Source of the DNA: an uncultured Burkholderiales bacterium
Lineage (GTDB): Bacteria > Pseudomonadota > Gammaproteobacteria > Burkholderiales > Burkholderiaceae_C
Length of the DNA stretch: 64,000 nt
Direction: 5' to 3'
Assembly: GCA_903838355.1 (NCBI GenBank)
Contig: CAILYC010000040.1
Coordinates: forward strand, 62,001 to 126,000
Made by a program: the position numbers and the translations under genes. Under the pieces are notes generated by a model. It saw only the letters and a list, made by a program, of their open reading frames with translations, had not been told where the DNA came from and ran no database searches. Shown one piece after another: positions 50,531 to 59,151 of this stretch (position 1 is its first letter; every line of letters starts with the position of its first letter).

Positions 50531-51574
50531 TTATCCCCAATTTTCATAAACACCGAGCTTGCGGTGCAATGGTGACTCATCGGTCATGAACACATAACAG
50601 GGCTGCGTGGCGTTCAAGTTTTTAAGCACCACCGCGCCATAGCCCGGCACACAAGCGGTGTCGGCCTCGTTCAAGGTGAAGACTTTGTCATCGGTCTTGA
50701 GCTCAAAGCCGCCTTCGATCACATGAAAAACACAGGCGGGTGAGCGAGCGGGCAGTCGCAGGGTTTGACCTGGGCGCAGCATCAACGCGTAGTAGCCCAA
50801 AATGTTTTCCACATCTTGGCCATTCAACGCATTGATGTAGGTGACCTGGACGCACTCCACGTTGGCGGCATCGTTGGCCAAATGGTTCAAGGCCTCTTTG
50901 ACGTCGCTCCAGGCAAACCGCAAAACCGGATAGGCCTTGTCCGCGCGGGTAAAAAACGGTGTAGGAATCACGCCCGCACCGCTGTACTGCGCCTCACTGT
51001 GCCCGGGCTGGGGCTCTTGGTGTGTGCCATTGACATGGTATGACGCCTCCATGTAGTAGACCATGGGCAGGTCCAGCACATCGAGCCAAATGACGGGTTG
51101 GTCGCCATCGTGACCGTGCTCGTGCCACAGTCCGGTTGGGGTCAGGATCAAGTCGCCACGGCTCATGGGACACTTCTCACCTTGCACCGTGGTGTAGGCA
51201 CCCTCGCCTTCGACAATCATGCGCACCGCGTTGGGAGTGTGGCGATGGGGAGGTGCTAATTCGCCCGGCAGTAGCAACTGCATGCCCAAATAAATGGCGG
51301 CACTGGCCTGCATCTTTTGGAGACCATGACCTGGATTGGCCAAGACCAACACCCGGCGCTCAGCTTTCTCGATGGGGGTGAGCTCACCGGCTTTGATGAG
51401 CAAAGGCCGAATGTCACCGTAGGCCCAAGCCGTGGCTTGGGTCAAGGGGCGCGGCCGAGTCTGGGGCAAGACCCCTCTTAAGCTCGGCCACAAGGGCACG
51501 AGGTTGTGCGCGGTCAGATCTTTCACATACTCTGTGGGCAAATCTTCCAATTTGGCAAGTTCTACGTCTTCCAT
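50531..51574 (-). CDS. Gentisate 1,2-dioxygenase
   Basis: 347 aa from the ATG at 51574 (AGGAG 7 bases upstream; a TTG 54 bases earlier is also in frame). Bicupin with the family's iron-site block PPHRHTPNAVRMIVEGEGAYT near residue 110 and the second cupin CVFHVIEGGFELKTDDKVFTL; WHEHGHDG supplies another His. It opens gentisate to maleylpyruvate using ferrous iron and oxygen. It is 137 bp downstream of the 3-hydroxybenzoate 6-hydroxylase gene on the same strand. The next enzymes (maleylpyruvate isomerase or hydrolase, fumarylpyruvate hydrolase) are not in the window. Confidence 0.9.
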   Translation of the reverse strand: MEDVELAKLEDLPTEYVKDLTAHNLVPLWPSLRGVLPQTRPRPLTQATAWAYGDIRPLLIKAGELTPIEKAERRVLVLANPGHGLQKMQASAAIYLGMQLLLPGELAPPHRHTPNAVRMIVEGEGAYTTVQGEKCPMSRGDLILTPTGLWHEHGHDGDQPVIWLDVLDLPMVYYMEASYHVNGTHQEPQPGHSEAQYSGAGVIPTPFFTRADKAYPVLRFAWSDVKEALNHLANDAANVECVQVTYINALNGQDVENILGYYALMLRPGQTLRLPARSPACVFHVIEGGFELKTDDKVFTLNEADTACVPGYGAVVLKNLNATQPCYVFMTDESPLHRKLGVYENWG

Positions 51575-51649
51575 GTCTTGACTCCTGTGGGTCTTGTCGA
51601 TACAAAAAAAAGCGGCTGAGAGCGTCAAAATTCACGCTGCCTTGAAAAA

Positions 51650-51720
51650 AATCAAGCCTAAGTCCAATTCAAAGCTTAGTCCTCGGTTTAATCCTAGGTT
51701 CAAGCCTCAGCTCAAGCCTG
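51650..51720. repeat. Degenerate direct repeats between hydroxylase and gentisate dioxygenase genes
   Basis: The junction is built of imperfect copies of a TCAAGCCT(A/C)AG-like unit (TCAAGCCTAAG, TTCAAAGCTTAG, TTCAAGCCTCAG, CTCAAGCCTGC). A CCTAGG-type site (51687-51702) lies among them. Confidence 0.45.
51687..51702. promoter_or_regulatory. CCTAGG-type motif, upstream of gentisate dioxygenase
   Basis: TTTAATCCTAGGTTCA, 113-128 bp upstream of the dioxygenase start. Minus strand reads TGAACCTAGGATTAAA, close to the sites at 53098 and 60151. Confidence 0.4.
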
Positions 51721-52920
51721 CACACCCGAGAGGCAGTTGGCGTGCTTCCAACCATACAACCACTCGAGGGCATCGAAAAAGCGCTCGGTGCTGCGGCCTC
51801 GCCACAAATCATTTCTCACCAAGCGCTCAACGCCGCTTGCGTGATAGAGTTTGCCCATTTCGCGAGAAGAAAGCACAATCCTCGCTGTTCTGGCCACCCG
51901 GGCCCTTTGGTACAAATCCAAAGCTCGCACCCAATCGTGCGCGCAAACTCTCAAGCACTCGGCCAGTGTCACCGCATCTTCCATGGCCATGCAAGCGCCT
52001 TGCGCCATATACTGCGTGGTCGGGTGGGCCGCGTCCCCCAACAAAGTGCTGCGTCCAAAACTCCACTGTGCAATCGGGTCTCGATCCGCGGTGGCCCACC
52101 GTCGCCAACTCTTGGGTAAATCGATGAGTTGGCGCGCCTGAGGGCACACACCTTCAAAATAGCTTTGCACCTCGGCTTGTGAGCCCTCAGTGACACCCCA
52201 CTCTTCGGTCTGCCGTGAGTGAAAGGTCACCACCACATTGTATTGTTCACCGCCCTTGAGGGGGTAATGCACCAAGTGGCAATTAGGCCCCACCCAAAGT
52301 GCGGCGGCATTCCATTGCAGCTCTTTGGGAAACTCTTGAACGGGCACGACAGCGCGGTAGACCACATGGCCAGTGACGCGGTGAGGGTCTGCCACAAAAT
52401 GCTGCCTCACCACCGACTTCACACCGTCGGCTCCAATCAAGGCTTGCCCATCAAACGCGCGGTTGTTTTGATCATAGACGCGCACGCCGTTTGCAAGGGT
52501 CTCGATGCGTTCGATTCTGGTCGAGGTAAGAAACTCAACATGGTCACTTTCCTTGGCCGCCTCCAAAAGCGACTGGTGCATGTCTGCTCGGTGGATGACG
52601 GCATAGGGGTTGTCAAAGCGGTCTCGAAATGCTTGTCCTGTTGGGATCTTGACCACGACCTTGGCATCCACCGCATCGCACATGATCAGGTCATCGGTGT
52701 AGACCGCCCGGGTTCTGGCACGCTCACCCAAGCCCAAGGCATCAAAAGCGGCAAAGGCATTGGGGCCGAGTTGAATACCCGCGCCGATCTCCCCAAGCTC
52801 TGGAGCTTGCTCGAAAATGGTGGAGGCCACGCCCTGCTTGGACAAGGCCAAGGCCGCCGCCAAACCGCCGATCCCTCCCCCCACAATCAAAACAGGGGCA
52901 GATTGCACGTTTTTGGACAT
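51712..52920 (-). CDS. FAD-dependent 3-hydroxybenzoate 6-hydroxylase-like monooxygenase
   Basis: 402 aa from the ATG at 52920. FAD motif PVLIVGGGIGGLAAALALS (GGGIGG at 14-19), the DG block ALIGADGVKSVVRQH and the second FAD motif LLGDAAHPTTQYMAQGACMAMEDA place it in the salicylate hydroxylase/3-hydroxybenzoate 6-hydroxylase group. The adjacent gentisate 1,2-dioxygenase gene favours the 6-hydroxylase role, 3-hydroxybenzoate to gentisate with NADH and oxygen. Salicylate 1-hydroxylase is the main alternative. It diverges from the marR gene, with 260 bp between. Confidence 0.85.
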   Translation of the reverse strand: MSKNVQSAPVLIVGGGIGGLAAALALSKQGVASTIFEQAPELGEIGAGIQLGPNAFAAFDALGLGERARTRAVYTDDLIMCDAVDAKVVVKIPTGQAFRDRFDNPYAVIHRADMHQSLLEAAKESDHVEFLTSTRIERIETLANGVRVYDQNNRAFDGQALIGADGVKSVVRQHFVADPHRVTGHVVYRAVVPVQEFPKELQWNAAALWVGPNCHLVHYPLKGGEQYNVVVTFHSRQTEEWGVTEGSQAEVQSYFEGVCPQARQLIDLPKSWRRWATADRDPIAQWSFGRSTLLGDAAHPTTQYMAQGACMAMEDAVTLAECLRVCAHDWVRALDLYQRARVARTARIVLSSREMGKLYHASGVERLVRNDLWRGRSTERFFDALEWLYGWKHANCLSGVQA

Positions 52921-53097
52921 GAACTGAAAAACCTTTTCTTCACTCGAACTGTACACTGACCCACATTGGCCAAGACGCTTGTGCGGGCCAATAAAATTCC
53001 TCAGCCAAGGCGACACACTCAAGTATATCGACACAAAGGGAAATACTCTCTGACAACAATCCACTCTTTTTTGAAGGGTGGTCCCACTCCAGAATAA

Positions 53098-53118
53098 AAT
53101 ACCTAGGTATTAACCCTA
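53098..53118. promoter_or_regulatory. Palindromic CCTAGG motif between hydroxylase and marR genes
   Basis: AATACCTAGGTATT (53098-53111) is a perfect 14-bp palindrome, followed at once by AACCCTA. It lies in the divergent promoter region, about 70 bp upstream of marR. It is the most symmetric member of the group. Confidence 0.55.
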
Positions 53119-53151
53119 GACTCCAACAGGCTTTAAAGCTCCATCTGACAA

Positions 53152-53171
53152 TTGGTTGCTTAGGCAACTAA
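53152..53171. promoter_or_regulatory. MarR-type operator
   Basis: TTGGTTGCTTAGGCAACTAA is a dyad with 8-bp arms (one mismatch) around TTAG, ending 10 bp before the marR ATG. The position fits autorepression by the MarR protein. Confidence 0.6.
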
Positions 53172-53180
53172 AATGAGGGA

Positions 53181-53744
53181 ATGACTGTTCAAACGCCGCC
53201 CGTCATCGGGGATTTCTACCAAAGCGAGACCTATTTGCAAGCCTTTTGTGTCGGGCGTCTCATTCGTAAAGTGTTCAACTCAATTTTGAGCCAAGCCGAT
53301 GAAGAGCTTGCCGCCTTTGGTTTGACCTATGCCCAATGGTTCCCCCTTTTTCAACTGACCCAATCGAGCTCTTGGACAGTGCTGGGTTTGGCCAAAGAAA
53401 TAGAAGTCAACCCTGGCGCCCTGACCCGCTCACTCGATCGCCTGGAGAAAAAAGGCCTCATTCAGAGAAAGCGCAGTCTCTTGGACAAGCGTGTGGTCCA
53501 ACTCACCTTGACCGAGCAAGGCAAAGAAATTGCCACCCGCGTGCCGCTTATTTTGAGCGGCGTGATGAATCGACATCTGAGCGGCTTGGGACCCCAAGCG
53601 AGCCGTGTTCTCATCGAATCACTGCAACAAATGCTGATCTCGGGCGAGCGCGCACTCGAGCAAGACCCATGCAAAAAAAAACCGGCCAGTGACTCCACGC
53701 CCTCAAAGCATACCCAAAAGCCACCCCATTCACTTCAGCATTGA
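53181..53744 (+). CDS. MarR-family transcriptional regulator
   Basis: 187 aa. Winged-helix core (about 45-140), with LTQSSSWTVLGLAKEIEVNPGALTRSLDRLEKKGLIQRKR as the recognition helix and wing, and LLDKRVVQLTLTEQGKEIA following. N- and C-terminal helices for dimerisation. The stop overlaps an in-frame TTG of the efflux operon, so it is the first gene of a marR-emrCAB type unit. MarR proteins next to such pumps usually respond to phenolic acids; with gentisate genes on the other side, a salicylate or hydroxybenzoate signal is plausible. Confidence 0.93.
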   Translation: MTVQTPPVIGDFYQSETYLQAFCVGRLIRKVFNSILSQADEELAAFGLTYAQWFPLFQLTQSSSWTVLGLAKEIEVNPGALTRSLDRLEKKGLIQRKRSLLDKRVVQLTLTEQGKEIATRVPLILSGVMNRHLSGLGPQASRVLIESLQQMLISGERALEQDPCKKKPASDSTPSKHTQKPPHSLQH

Positions 53745-53749
53745 ACACC

Positions 53750-55306
53750 ATGACACACCAAAACCCTTCATCTCAGCCTGCCACACCACGGCTCACAGGG
53801 TCAATGATGGCTCCAAAGAAGAATGCCAGGTTTACCGCGTGGACTTGGGACTGCTTGTGCCTGGCCACCGTGCTGGTGTTCAGCGCATGCGCCGAGCGCG
53901 GTATCGACACGCCAGCCTTGGCCAAACTCGACACGAGTGATTGGTCGAGCCCCAAAAGCGCTCTTCAAGATCGACTCCAATCGGTCTTGTCTGCCAAGGC
54001 GCCAACCCAAACCGACCAACTTCACAGCGCCAACTGGTGGGAGCTTCTGGGCAACCCCGAGCTATCGGCCTTGGTGAGCAAAGCGTTGGCACAAAATCCC
54101 AGTTTGAGCTTGGCCAAAACTCGCATTGAAAAAGCCCAATCTTTGGCAGGTCTCAGTCGATCAGCCACCCTGGTTCAGGTCGACGTGGGGCTTGAAGTCT
54201 CACGTCAACTTTATTCCCAAAACGGCATCTTTCCGCCCCCCATTGCTGGGAGCATGGTCAACATGGGCAGCTTGCAAACGAACGTGAACTGGAACCCTGA
54301 CTTGATGGGTGCGCGTGCAGCGCAGCTGCGCGCGGCCATTGGTGAGGTCAAAGCCCAAGAAGCCCAAAGCCACTATGCCCAACTGCAAATGGCCACCCAA
54401 GTCACGCTCACCTTCATCAATTTGGCCTCTTGGGTGGACCAGGCGGACTTGGCACGCCAACAACGCCAGTTGCAAGCCGACACAGTGGCGCTGCTGGAAG
54501 AGCGCGTGGCGCATGGGCTTGACAACCGCATCGAGCTCACTCAAGCTCAGTCTGACCTCAAAGACCGTGACACCTTGCTCAGTTACATTCAAGCGCAAGT
54601 GCTCACGACCCAACACCAACTCGCGGTGTTGACTGTACAAGATCCCTTGAGCCTTGAGCCTCTGACTCCCCACTTGGCCAACCTCAAAACGCCCCAGTGG
54701 CCAGCACCCTTGGGGCTGAATTTGCTCACACAACGGGCCGATCTGAGGGCCGCGCAGTGGCGCGTTCAAGCCGCCTTGGGCCAAGTCGAGTCGGCCAAGC
54801 TGAATTTTTACCCCAACGTCAATCTGGGCCTTTTTGCAGGTTACAACTCCATCGAGTTGAATCAATTGCTGCGCGGCCAAAGCCTTCAATATGGCTTGTT
54901 GCCCAGCGTGAGTCTGCCCATCTTGGATGGGGGCCGACTGCGCGCTCAGCTCTTTGGCAGGGAGAGCGAACGCGATGGCGCCATTGCGCAGTACAACGAG
55001 ACCTTGCTTGAGGCCGTGAAAGAGTGTGCCAACGCCTTGAGTGAACTTCAAAGCATTGAGCCTCAATTGAAGCAAACCACCGAATCGTTGGCCCTGGCTC
55101 GAAAAGCGCAAGCTCTGTCGCTACAGCGGCGTGAACAAGGGCTGACCAATTTGCAACCCGTGCTGGGAGCCAAGCGCGCGAGCTTGAACAAAGCGCAAGG
55201 TTGGGTCACTTTGCAAGCCAAAGCACTGAGCGCTCACGTCACCCTCATCAACGCCTTGGGTGGAGGCTACAGCGACCCCTCCGCCTTGGCCTTGCTAAGC
55301 CATTGA
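53750..55306 (+). CDS. NodT-family outer membrane efflux lipoprotein (TolC-like)
   Basis: 518 aa from the ATG at 53750; ATGs at 53804 and 53807 would give a more compact signal sequence and are equally possible. A lipoprotein signal with a FSAC lipobox is seen (about residue 46 from 53750). The mature protein has the two repeated outer-membrane efflux domains: WWELLGNPELSALVSKALAQN, LSLAKTRIEKAQSLAG and LTQRADLRAAQWRVQAALGQVESAK. It forms the outer-membrane duct for the EmrA- and EmrB-like proteins encoded next. Confidence 0.9.
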   Translation: MTHQNPSSQPATPRLTGSMMAPKKNARFTAWTWDCLCLATVLVFSACAERGIDTPALAKLDTSDWSSPKSALQDRLQSVLSAKAPTQTDQLHSANWWELLGNPELSALVSKALAQNPSLSLAKTRIEKAQSLAGLSRSATLVQVDVGLEVSRQLYSQNGIFPPPIAGSMVNMGSLQTNVNWNPDLMGARAAQLRAAIGEVKAQEAQSHYAQLQMATQVTLTFINLASWVDQADLARQQRQLQADTVALLEERVAHGLDNRIELTQAQSDLKDRDTLLSYIQAQVLTTQHQLAVLTVQDPLSLEPLTPHLANLKTPQWPAPLGLNLLTQRADLRAAQWRVQAALGQVESAKLNFYPNVNLGLFAGYNSIELNQLLRGQSLQYGLLPSVSLPILDGGRLRAQLFGRESERDGAIAQYNETLLEAVKECANALSELQSIEPQLKQTTESLALARKAQALSLQRREQGLTNLQPVLGAKRASLNKAQGWVTLQAKALSAHVTLINALGGGYSDPSALALLSH

Positions 55307-55397
55307 GCCGTTGACACCTTGAAACCTTGACTGCCTTAAAGAGCCACGGCATCGATTTTCACCCTTTTGATTGATTTTTTTAAAAACACCTCTGACC

Positions 55398-56588
55398 ATG
55401 AACGACACCCACAACGAAACCTCCGCCAACAACCGCCGTTTAGGCCTCACCGTGTTGGCCTCTGCCGTCCTCGTCCTCGCTTTGGGCTACGGCGCATGGC
55501 ACTGGTTCACGGGCCGCCACCAAGAGAACACCGACAACGCCTATGTGTCAGGCAATGTGGTTCAAATCACGCCCCAAATCACAGGATCAGTGACCTCCAT
55601 ACTGGCCGACGAGGCCGACATGGTCAAGGCCGGACAAGTGCTCTTCAAGATGGACCCCATGGACGCCAAGCTCGCCTTGGAGCAAGCCCAAGAGCAGCTC
55701 GGTCAAGCGGTGCGCGAGGTCAAAACCATGTTTGACAACAACCAGACCTTGTCGCAACAAATCAAGGTCCGACAAGCCGATGTGGCCAAGGCGCAAAACG
55801 AACTCAGCAAAGCCCAAGGCGACCTCGAGCGTCGCAGCCCCATGAGCCAAAGCGGCAGCGTGGGCCTAGAGGAAATTGCACACGCGAGCGAGCAAGCCCT
55901 GATGGCCAAGCACAATGTCGATCAAACCTTGGCCGCCTTGGAAGTGGCCAAAGACCAATTGACCGCGAGCTTGACGCAAACCAAGGGCACCACGGTGGCC
56001 CAACACCCCAGCGTCAAGCGCGCTGCCAGCAAAGTACGCGAGGCCTATTTGGCCATGCACCGCACTGACATTTTGTCGCCCATCGATGCCCATGTGGCCA
56101 AGCGATTTGTTCAACTCGGCCAGCGCGTGGCCGCCGGCTCGGCCTTGATGACCCTCGTGAGTTTGGATCAACTGTGGGTGGACGCCAATTTCAAAGAAGC
56201 CCAACTAAAAAATATCCGTTTGGGCCAAAACGTCACCTTGGACTCTGACCTTTACGGCTCTCAAGTGACCTACCACGGCAAAGTGGCCGCATTGGGCTCG
56301 GGCACCGGCGGGGCTTTTGCACTGCTGCCCGCACAAAATGCCACCGGCAACTGGATCAAGGTGGTGCAGCGCGTACCGGTGCGCATCTCGCTTGACCCCC
56401 AAGAACTCAAAGTGAACCCGCTCAGATTGGGTCTGTCCATGGAGGTGAGTGTCGACACCAGCGACCAAACCGGCGCACTGCTCACCACCCAACCTCGCGC
56501 CCAGGCACTCTCCTCAACCAAGGCCTATGAGACCGATGAGGCCCAGGCCCAGGCTGTCGTACAACGCATCATCCATGACAATTTATAA
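55398..56588 (+). CDS. HlyD/EmrA-family efflux periplasmic adaptor
   Basis: 396 aa from the ATG at 55398. One N-terminal membrane helix (about 14-35), then the biotinyl-lipoyl-like half motifs (ENTDNAYVSGNVVQITPQITG and the matching block after the hairpin), a long coiled-coil hairpin (about 85-200) and a beta-barrel domain with LWVDANFKEAQLKNIRLGQNV. This is the EmrA pattern. It bridges the MFS pump and the NodT-type duct. Gap of 91 bp after the duct gene. Confidence 0.93.
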   Translation: MNDTHNETSANNRRLGLTVLASAVLVLALGYGAWHWFTGRHQENTDNAYVSGNVVQITPQITGSVTSILADEADMVKAGQVLFKMDPMDAKLALEQAQEQLGQAVREVKTMFDNNQTLSQQIKVRQADVAKAQNELSKAQGDLERRSPMSQSGSVGLEEIAHASEQALMAKHNVDQTLAALEVAKDQLTASLTQTKGTTVAQHPSVKRAASKVREAYLAMHRTDILSPIDAHVAKRFVQLGQRVAAGSALMTLVSLDQLWVDANFKEAQLKNIRLGQNVTLDSDLYGSQVTYHGKVAALGSGTGGAFALLPAQNATGNWIKVVQRVPVRISLDPQELKVNPLRLGLSMEVSVDTSDQTGALLTTQPRAQALSSTKAYETDEAQAQAVVQRIIHDNL

Positions 56589-56654
56589 GACCCGTCTGAC
56601 ACACCACTCGGTCCAATCACCACATCGGGTCGTGGATCCACAAAGATTTTTTTC

Positions 56655-58298
56655 ATGAGTGACACTTTGACATCCAATGGGCCCAATGGGCCTAAGCCTG
56701 CAGCCTACACCCCCCCCGAGCCCTTGACGGGCTTGGCTTTGGTACTGGGCACCTTGTGCCTATCCTTGGCCACCTTCATGAATGTGCTCGACTCCTCGAT
56801 TGCCAACGTCTCCATTCCTGGGATTTCAGGCGACCTGGGTGTGAGCCCGAGTCAGGGAACCTGGGTGATCACGAGTTTTGGGGTGGCCAATGCCATCTCG
56901 GTTCCACTCACCGGCTGGCTCACGCAACGCTTTGGCGCTGTGAGTCTGTTCACCTGGAGCATTGTGCTTTTTGTGTTGGCCAGCATCTTGTGCGGTTTGG
57001 CCCCCTCCATTGAGTGGCTGGTGGCGTTTCGCGTCTTGCAAGGCTTGGTGGCGGGCCCCATGATTCCCCTGTCACAAACCCTGCTGATGTCGAGCTACCC
57101 CAAATCGCGCGCGGGCACGGCCCTGGCACTTTGGGGCATGACCACCTTGGTGGCGCCCGTGGTGGGCCCCCTTTTGGGTGGCTGGATCACGGACAACATT
57201 TCCTGGCCTTGGATTTTTTACATTAACGCCCCAGTGGGGGTGGTCGCAGCCATGCTCACTTGGGTGATCTACAAAAAACGCGAAACCCCCATCCGAAAAC
57301 TCCCGATTGACTCGGTAGGTCTCGCCCTCTTGGTCGTGTGGGTGGGCAGTTTGCAATTAATGCTTGACAAAGGCAAAGAGCTCGATTGGTTTGCCTCGAA
57401 CACCATCGTGATCTTGGCCGTGGTGGCCGCCATCAGCTTTGCGGTCTTTTTGGTCTGGGAGTTCACCGACGCCCACCCGGTGGTGGACCTGCGGCTTTTT
57501 TTGGGCAAGAACTTCTTTTTTGGTTGCCTCTCCCTTTCCTTGGCCTATGGCATCTTTTTTGGCAACAACGTGATCTTGCCCTTGTGGCTGCAGCAGTGGA
57601 TGGGCTACACCGCGACCTCGGCGGGCATTGCACTCGCACCTGTGGGAGCCTTGGCCATCCTATTGACACCCATCGTGGGCAAGAAGCTCAACGTCTGGGA
57701 CCCCAGACTCATGGCCACCGGGGCCTTCATGACCTTTGCGGTGGTTCTGTGGATGCGCGCCTCATTCACCACACAGACGGATCTGGGTTTTATCTTGATT
57801 CCGACGATTTTGCAAGGTGCGGCGCTGGCCTTTTTCTTCATCCCCTTGACCACGGTGTCGCTTGCCGGTCTGGGCCCAGAGCGCATCCCTGCCGCTGCAG
57901 GCTTGTCGAACTTTGTGCGCATCACGGCTGGCGCCATGGGCACCTCAATTGCCACCACGGTGTGGGACCAACGCGCCTCTTTGCACCACGCCCATTTCAC
58001 CGAGCCTTTGGTCCAAGACCAAGGGGCTTTTGGCGCCTTCGTGGCAGCAATGAACCAAGCCGGACTGAGCACCGAGCAAGCTTGGATTCAAGTCAACCGC
58101 ATGATCGACCAGCAAGCCTTCACCCGCGCAGCCGATGATATCTTTTACGCCTCGGGCTGGTTCTTTGTCATTTTGATTGCCATCATTTGGATCCCTGACC
58201 GTCCAGCCAAGTTCAAACACTCAGGGCCATCGAGCAAATCTGGCCCGAATGCAAGCGTCAACCCGGGCAGCAGCGCCGCCGCAAGTGCAGCGCATTGA
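56655..58298 (+). CDS. DHA2-family MFS efflux transporter (EmrB-like)
   Basis: 547 aa with 14 membrane helices, as in EmrB/QacA-type drug:H+ antiporters. Motifs: FMNVLDSSIANVSIPGI (motif D1 in helix 1), GWLTQRFGAVSLF (motif A) and RVLQGLVAGPMIPLSQTLL (motif B), then GPLLGGWITDNISWPWIFYINAPVG (motif C region). It expels its substrate, probably aromatic acids or drugs, with the EmrA-like adaptor and NodT-type duct. A Ser/Ala-rich C-terminal tail of about 25 residues follows the last helix. Confidence 0.94.
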   Translation: MSDTLTSNGPNGPKPAAYTPPEPLTGLALVLGTLCLSLATFMNVLDSSIANVSIPGISGDLGVSPSQGTWVITSFGVANAISVPLTGWLTQRFGAVSLFTWSIVLFVLASILCGLAPSIEWLVAFRVLQGLVAGPMIPLSQTLLMSSYPKSRAGTALALWGMTTLVAPVVGPLLGGWITDNISWPWIFYINAPVGVVAAMLTWVIYKKRETPIRKLPIDSVGLALLVVWVGSLQLMLDKGKELDWFASNTIVILAVVAAISFAVFLVWEFTDAHPVVDLRLFLGKNFFFGCLSLSLAYGIFFGNNVILPLWLQQWMGYTATSAGIALAPVGALAILLTPIVGKKLNVWDPRLMATGAFMTFAVVLWMRASFTTQTDLGFILIPTILQGAALAFFFIPLTTVSLAGLGPERIPAAAGLSNFVRITAGAMGTSIATTVWDQRASLHHAHFTEPLVQDQGAFGAFVAAMNQAGLSTEQAWIQVNRMIDQQAFTRAADDIFYASGWFFVILIAIIWIPDRPAKFKHSGPSSKSGPNASVNPGSSAAASAAH

Positions 58299-58311
58299 GG
58301 CACCAAAGACC

Positions 58312-58351
58312 GCTGCAAAAAAAACCCTTAGCGTCGCCCCTTGGCGACGCC
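58312..58351 (-). terminator. Rho-independent terminator of the peroxiredoxin gene
   Basis: On the minus strand GCGTCGCC-AAGG-GGCGACGC is a perfect 8-bp stem with a 4-nt loop, followed after TAAGGG by eight T. It sits 9 bp past the peroxiredoxin stop, in the convergent junction with the efflux operon. Confidence 0.75.
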
Positions 58352-58359
58352 TCATTGCA

Positions 58360-59016
58360 TCACTTGGGTTGAGCCACAGTGCGCAAATAGGGCTTGATGG
58401 TTTTAAAGCCCTGAGGATACAGTTGCTTGGCTTCAACATCGCTCACCGATCCGGCGATGATCACATCTTGCCCTGGCACCCAGTTCACTGGCGTTGCCAC
58501 CTTGTGGGCTGTGGTGAGCTGAATGGAGTCCAAGACGCGTATGATTTCATCGAAGTTTCTGCCCGTTGTCATGGGGTAGGTGAGCATCAATTTGATTTTT
58601 TTGTCGGGGCCAATGATGAAGACCGACCTCACTGTCGCATTGGTGGCAGCGCTTCTCTCGGCACTTGGTGCATCGCTCTCGGGCAGCATGTTGTAGAGTT
58701 TGGCCACATGCAGATCGGTGTCACCGATCATCGGGTAGTTCACCCGGTGCCCCTGGGTTTCCTCAATGTCCTTGGCCCAGGCACTGTGGTTCTCCACGGG
58801 GTCAATGCTCAGACCGATGAGTTTGCAGTGGCGCTTGGTGAACTCGGGTTCAATTTTCGCCATGTAACCGAGCTCTGTCGTGCAGACCGGCGTGAAGTCC
58901 TTGGGGTGCGAAAATAAGCATGCCCATTGGTCGCCAATCCAATCGTGAAAGTGTATCTCACCCGTGGTGGTCTTGGCAGTAAAGTCCGGTGCAATGGAAT
59001 TGATTCTGAGGGTCAT
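58360..59016 (-). CDS. 1-Cys peroxiredoxin (Prx6 type)
   Basis: 218 aa. The peroxidatic Cys is in the FSHPKDFTPVCTTELG block near residue 45; the family Arg lies in NATVRSVFIIGPDKKIKL. The long C-terminal extension (NWVPGQDVIIAGSVSD, then YLRTVAQPK) is that of the Prx6/AhpC-TSA 1-Cys class, and there is no typical resolving Cys. It reduces hydrogen and organic peroxides in the cytoplasm. Useful next to oxygenase genes, but it has its own terminator and is transcribed alone. Confidence 0.93.
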   Translation of the reverse strand: MTLRINSIAPDFTAKTTTGEIHFHDWIGDQWACLFSHPKDFTPVCTTELGYMAKIEPEFTKRHCKLIGLSIDPVENHSAWAKDIEETQGHRVNYPMIGDTDLHVAKLYNMLPESDAPSAERSAATNATVRSVFIIGPDKKIKLMLTYPMTTGRNFDEIIRVLDSIQLTTAHKVATPVNWVPGQDVIIAGSVSDVEAKQLYPQGFKTIKPYLRTVAQPK

Positions 59017-59151
59017 CGGTTTGTCTCCTTGGGGTTAAAAATTGGCAATAGCGCTGTTCATTGTAGGACGTGACAAGAACTTTCGCGACGGATACTTTCA
59101 AGATCCTTCCAGGTCAACAGACCTGCAAAGGCCAGGGGCTCTCAGTTGACC

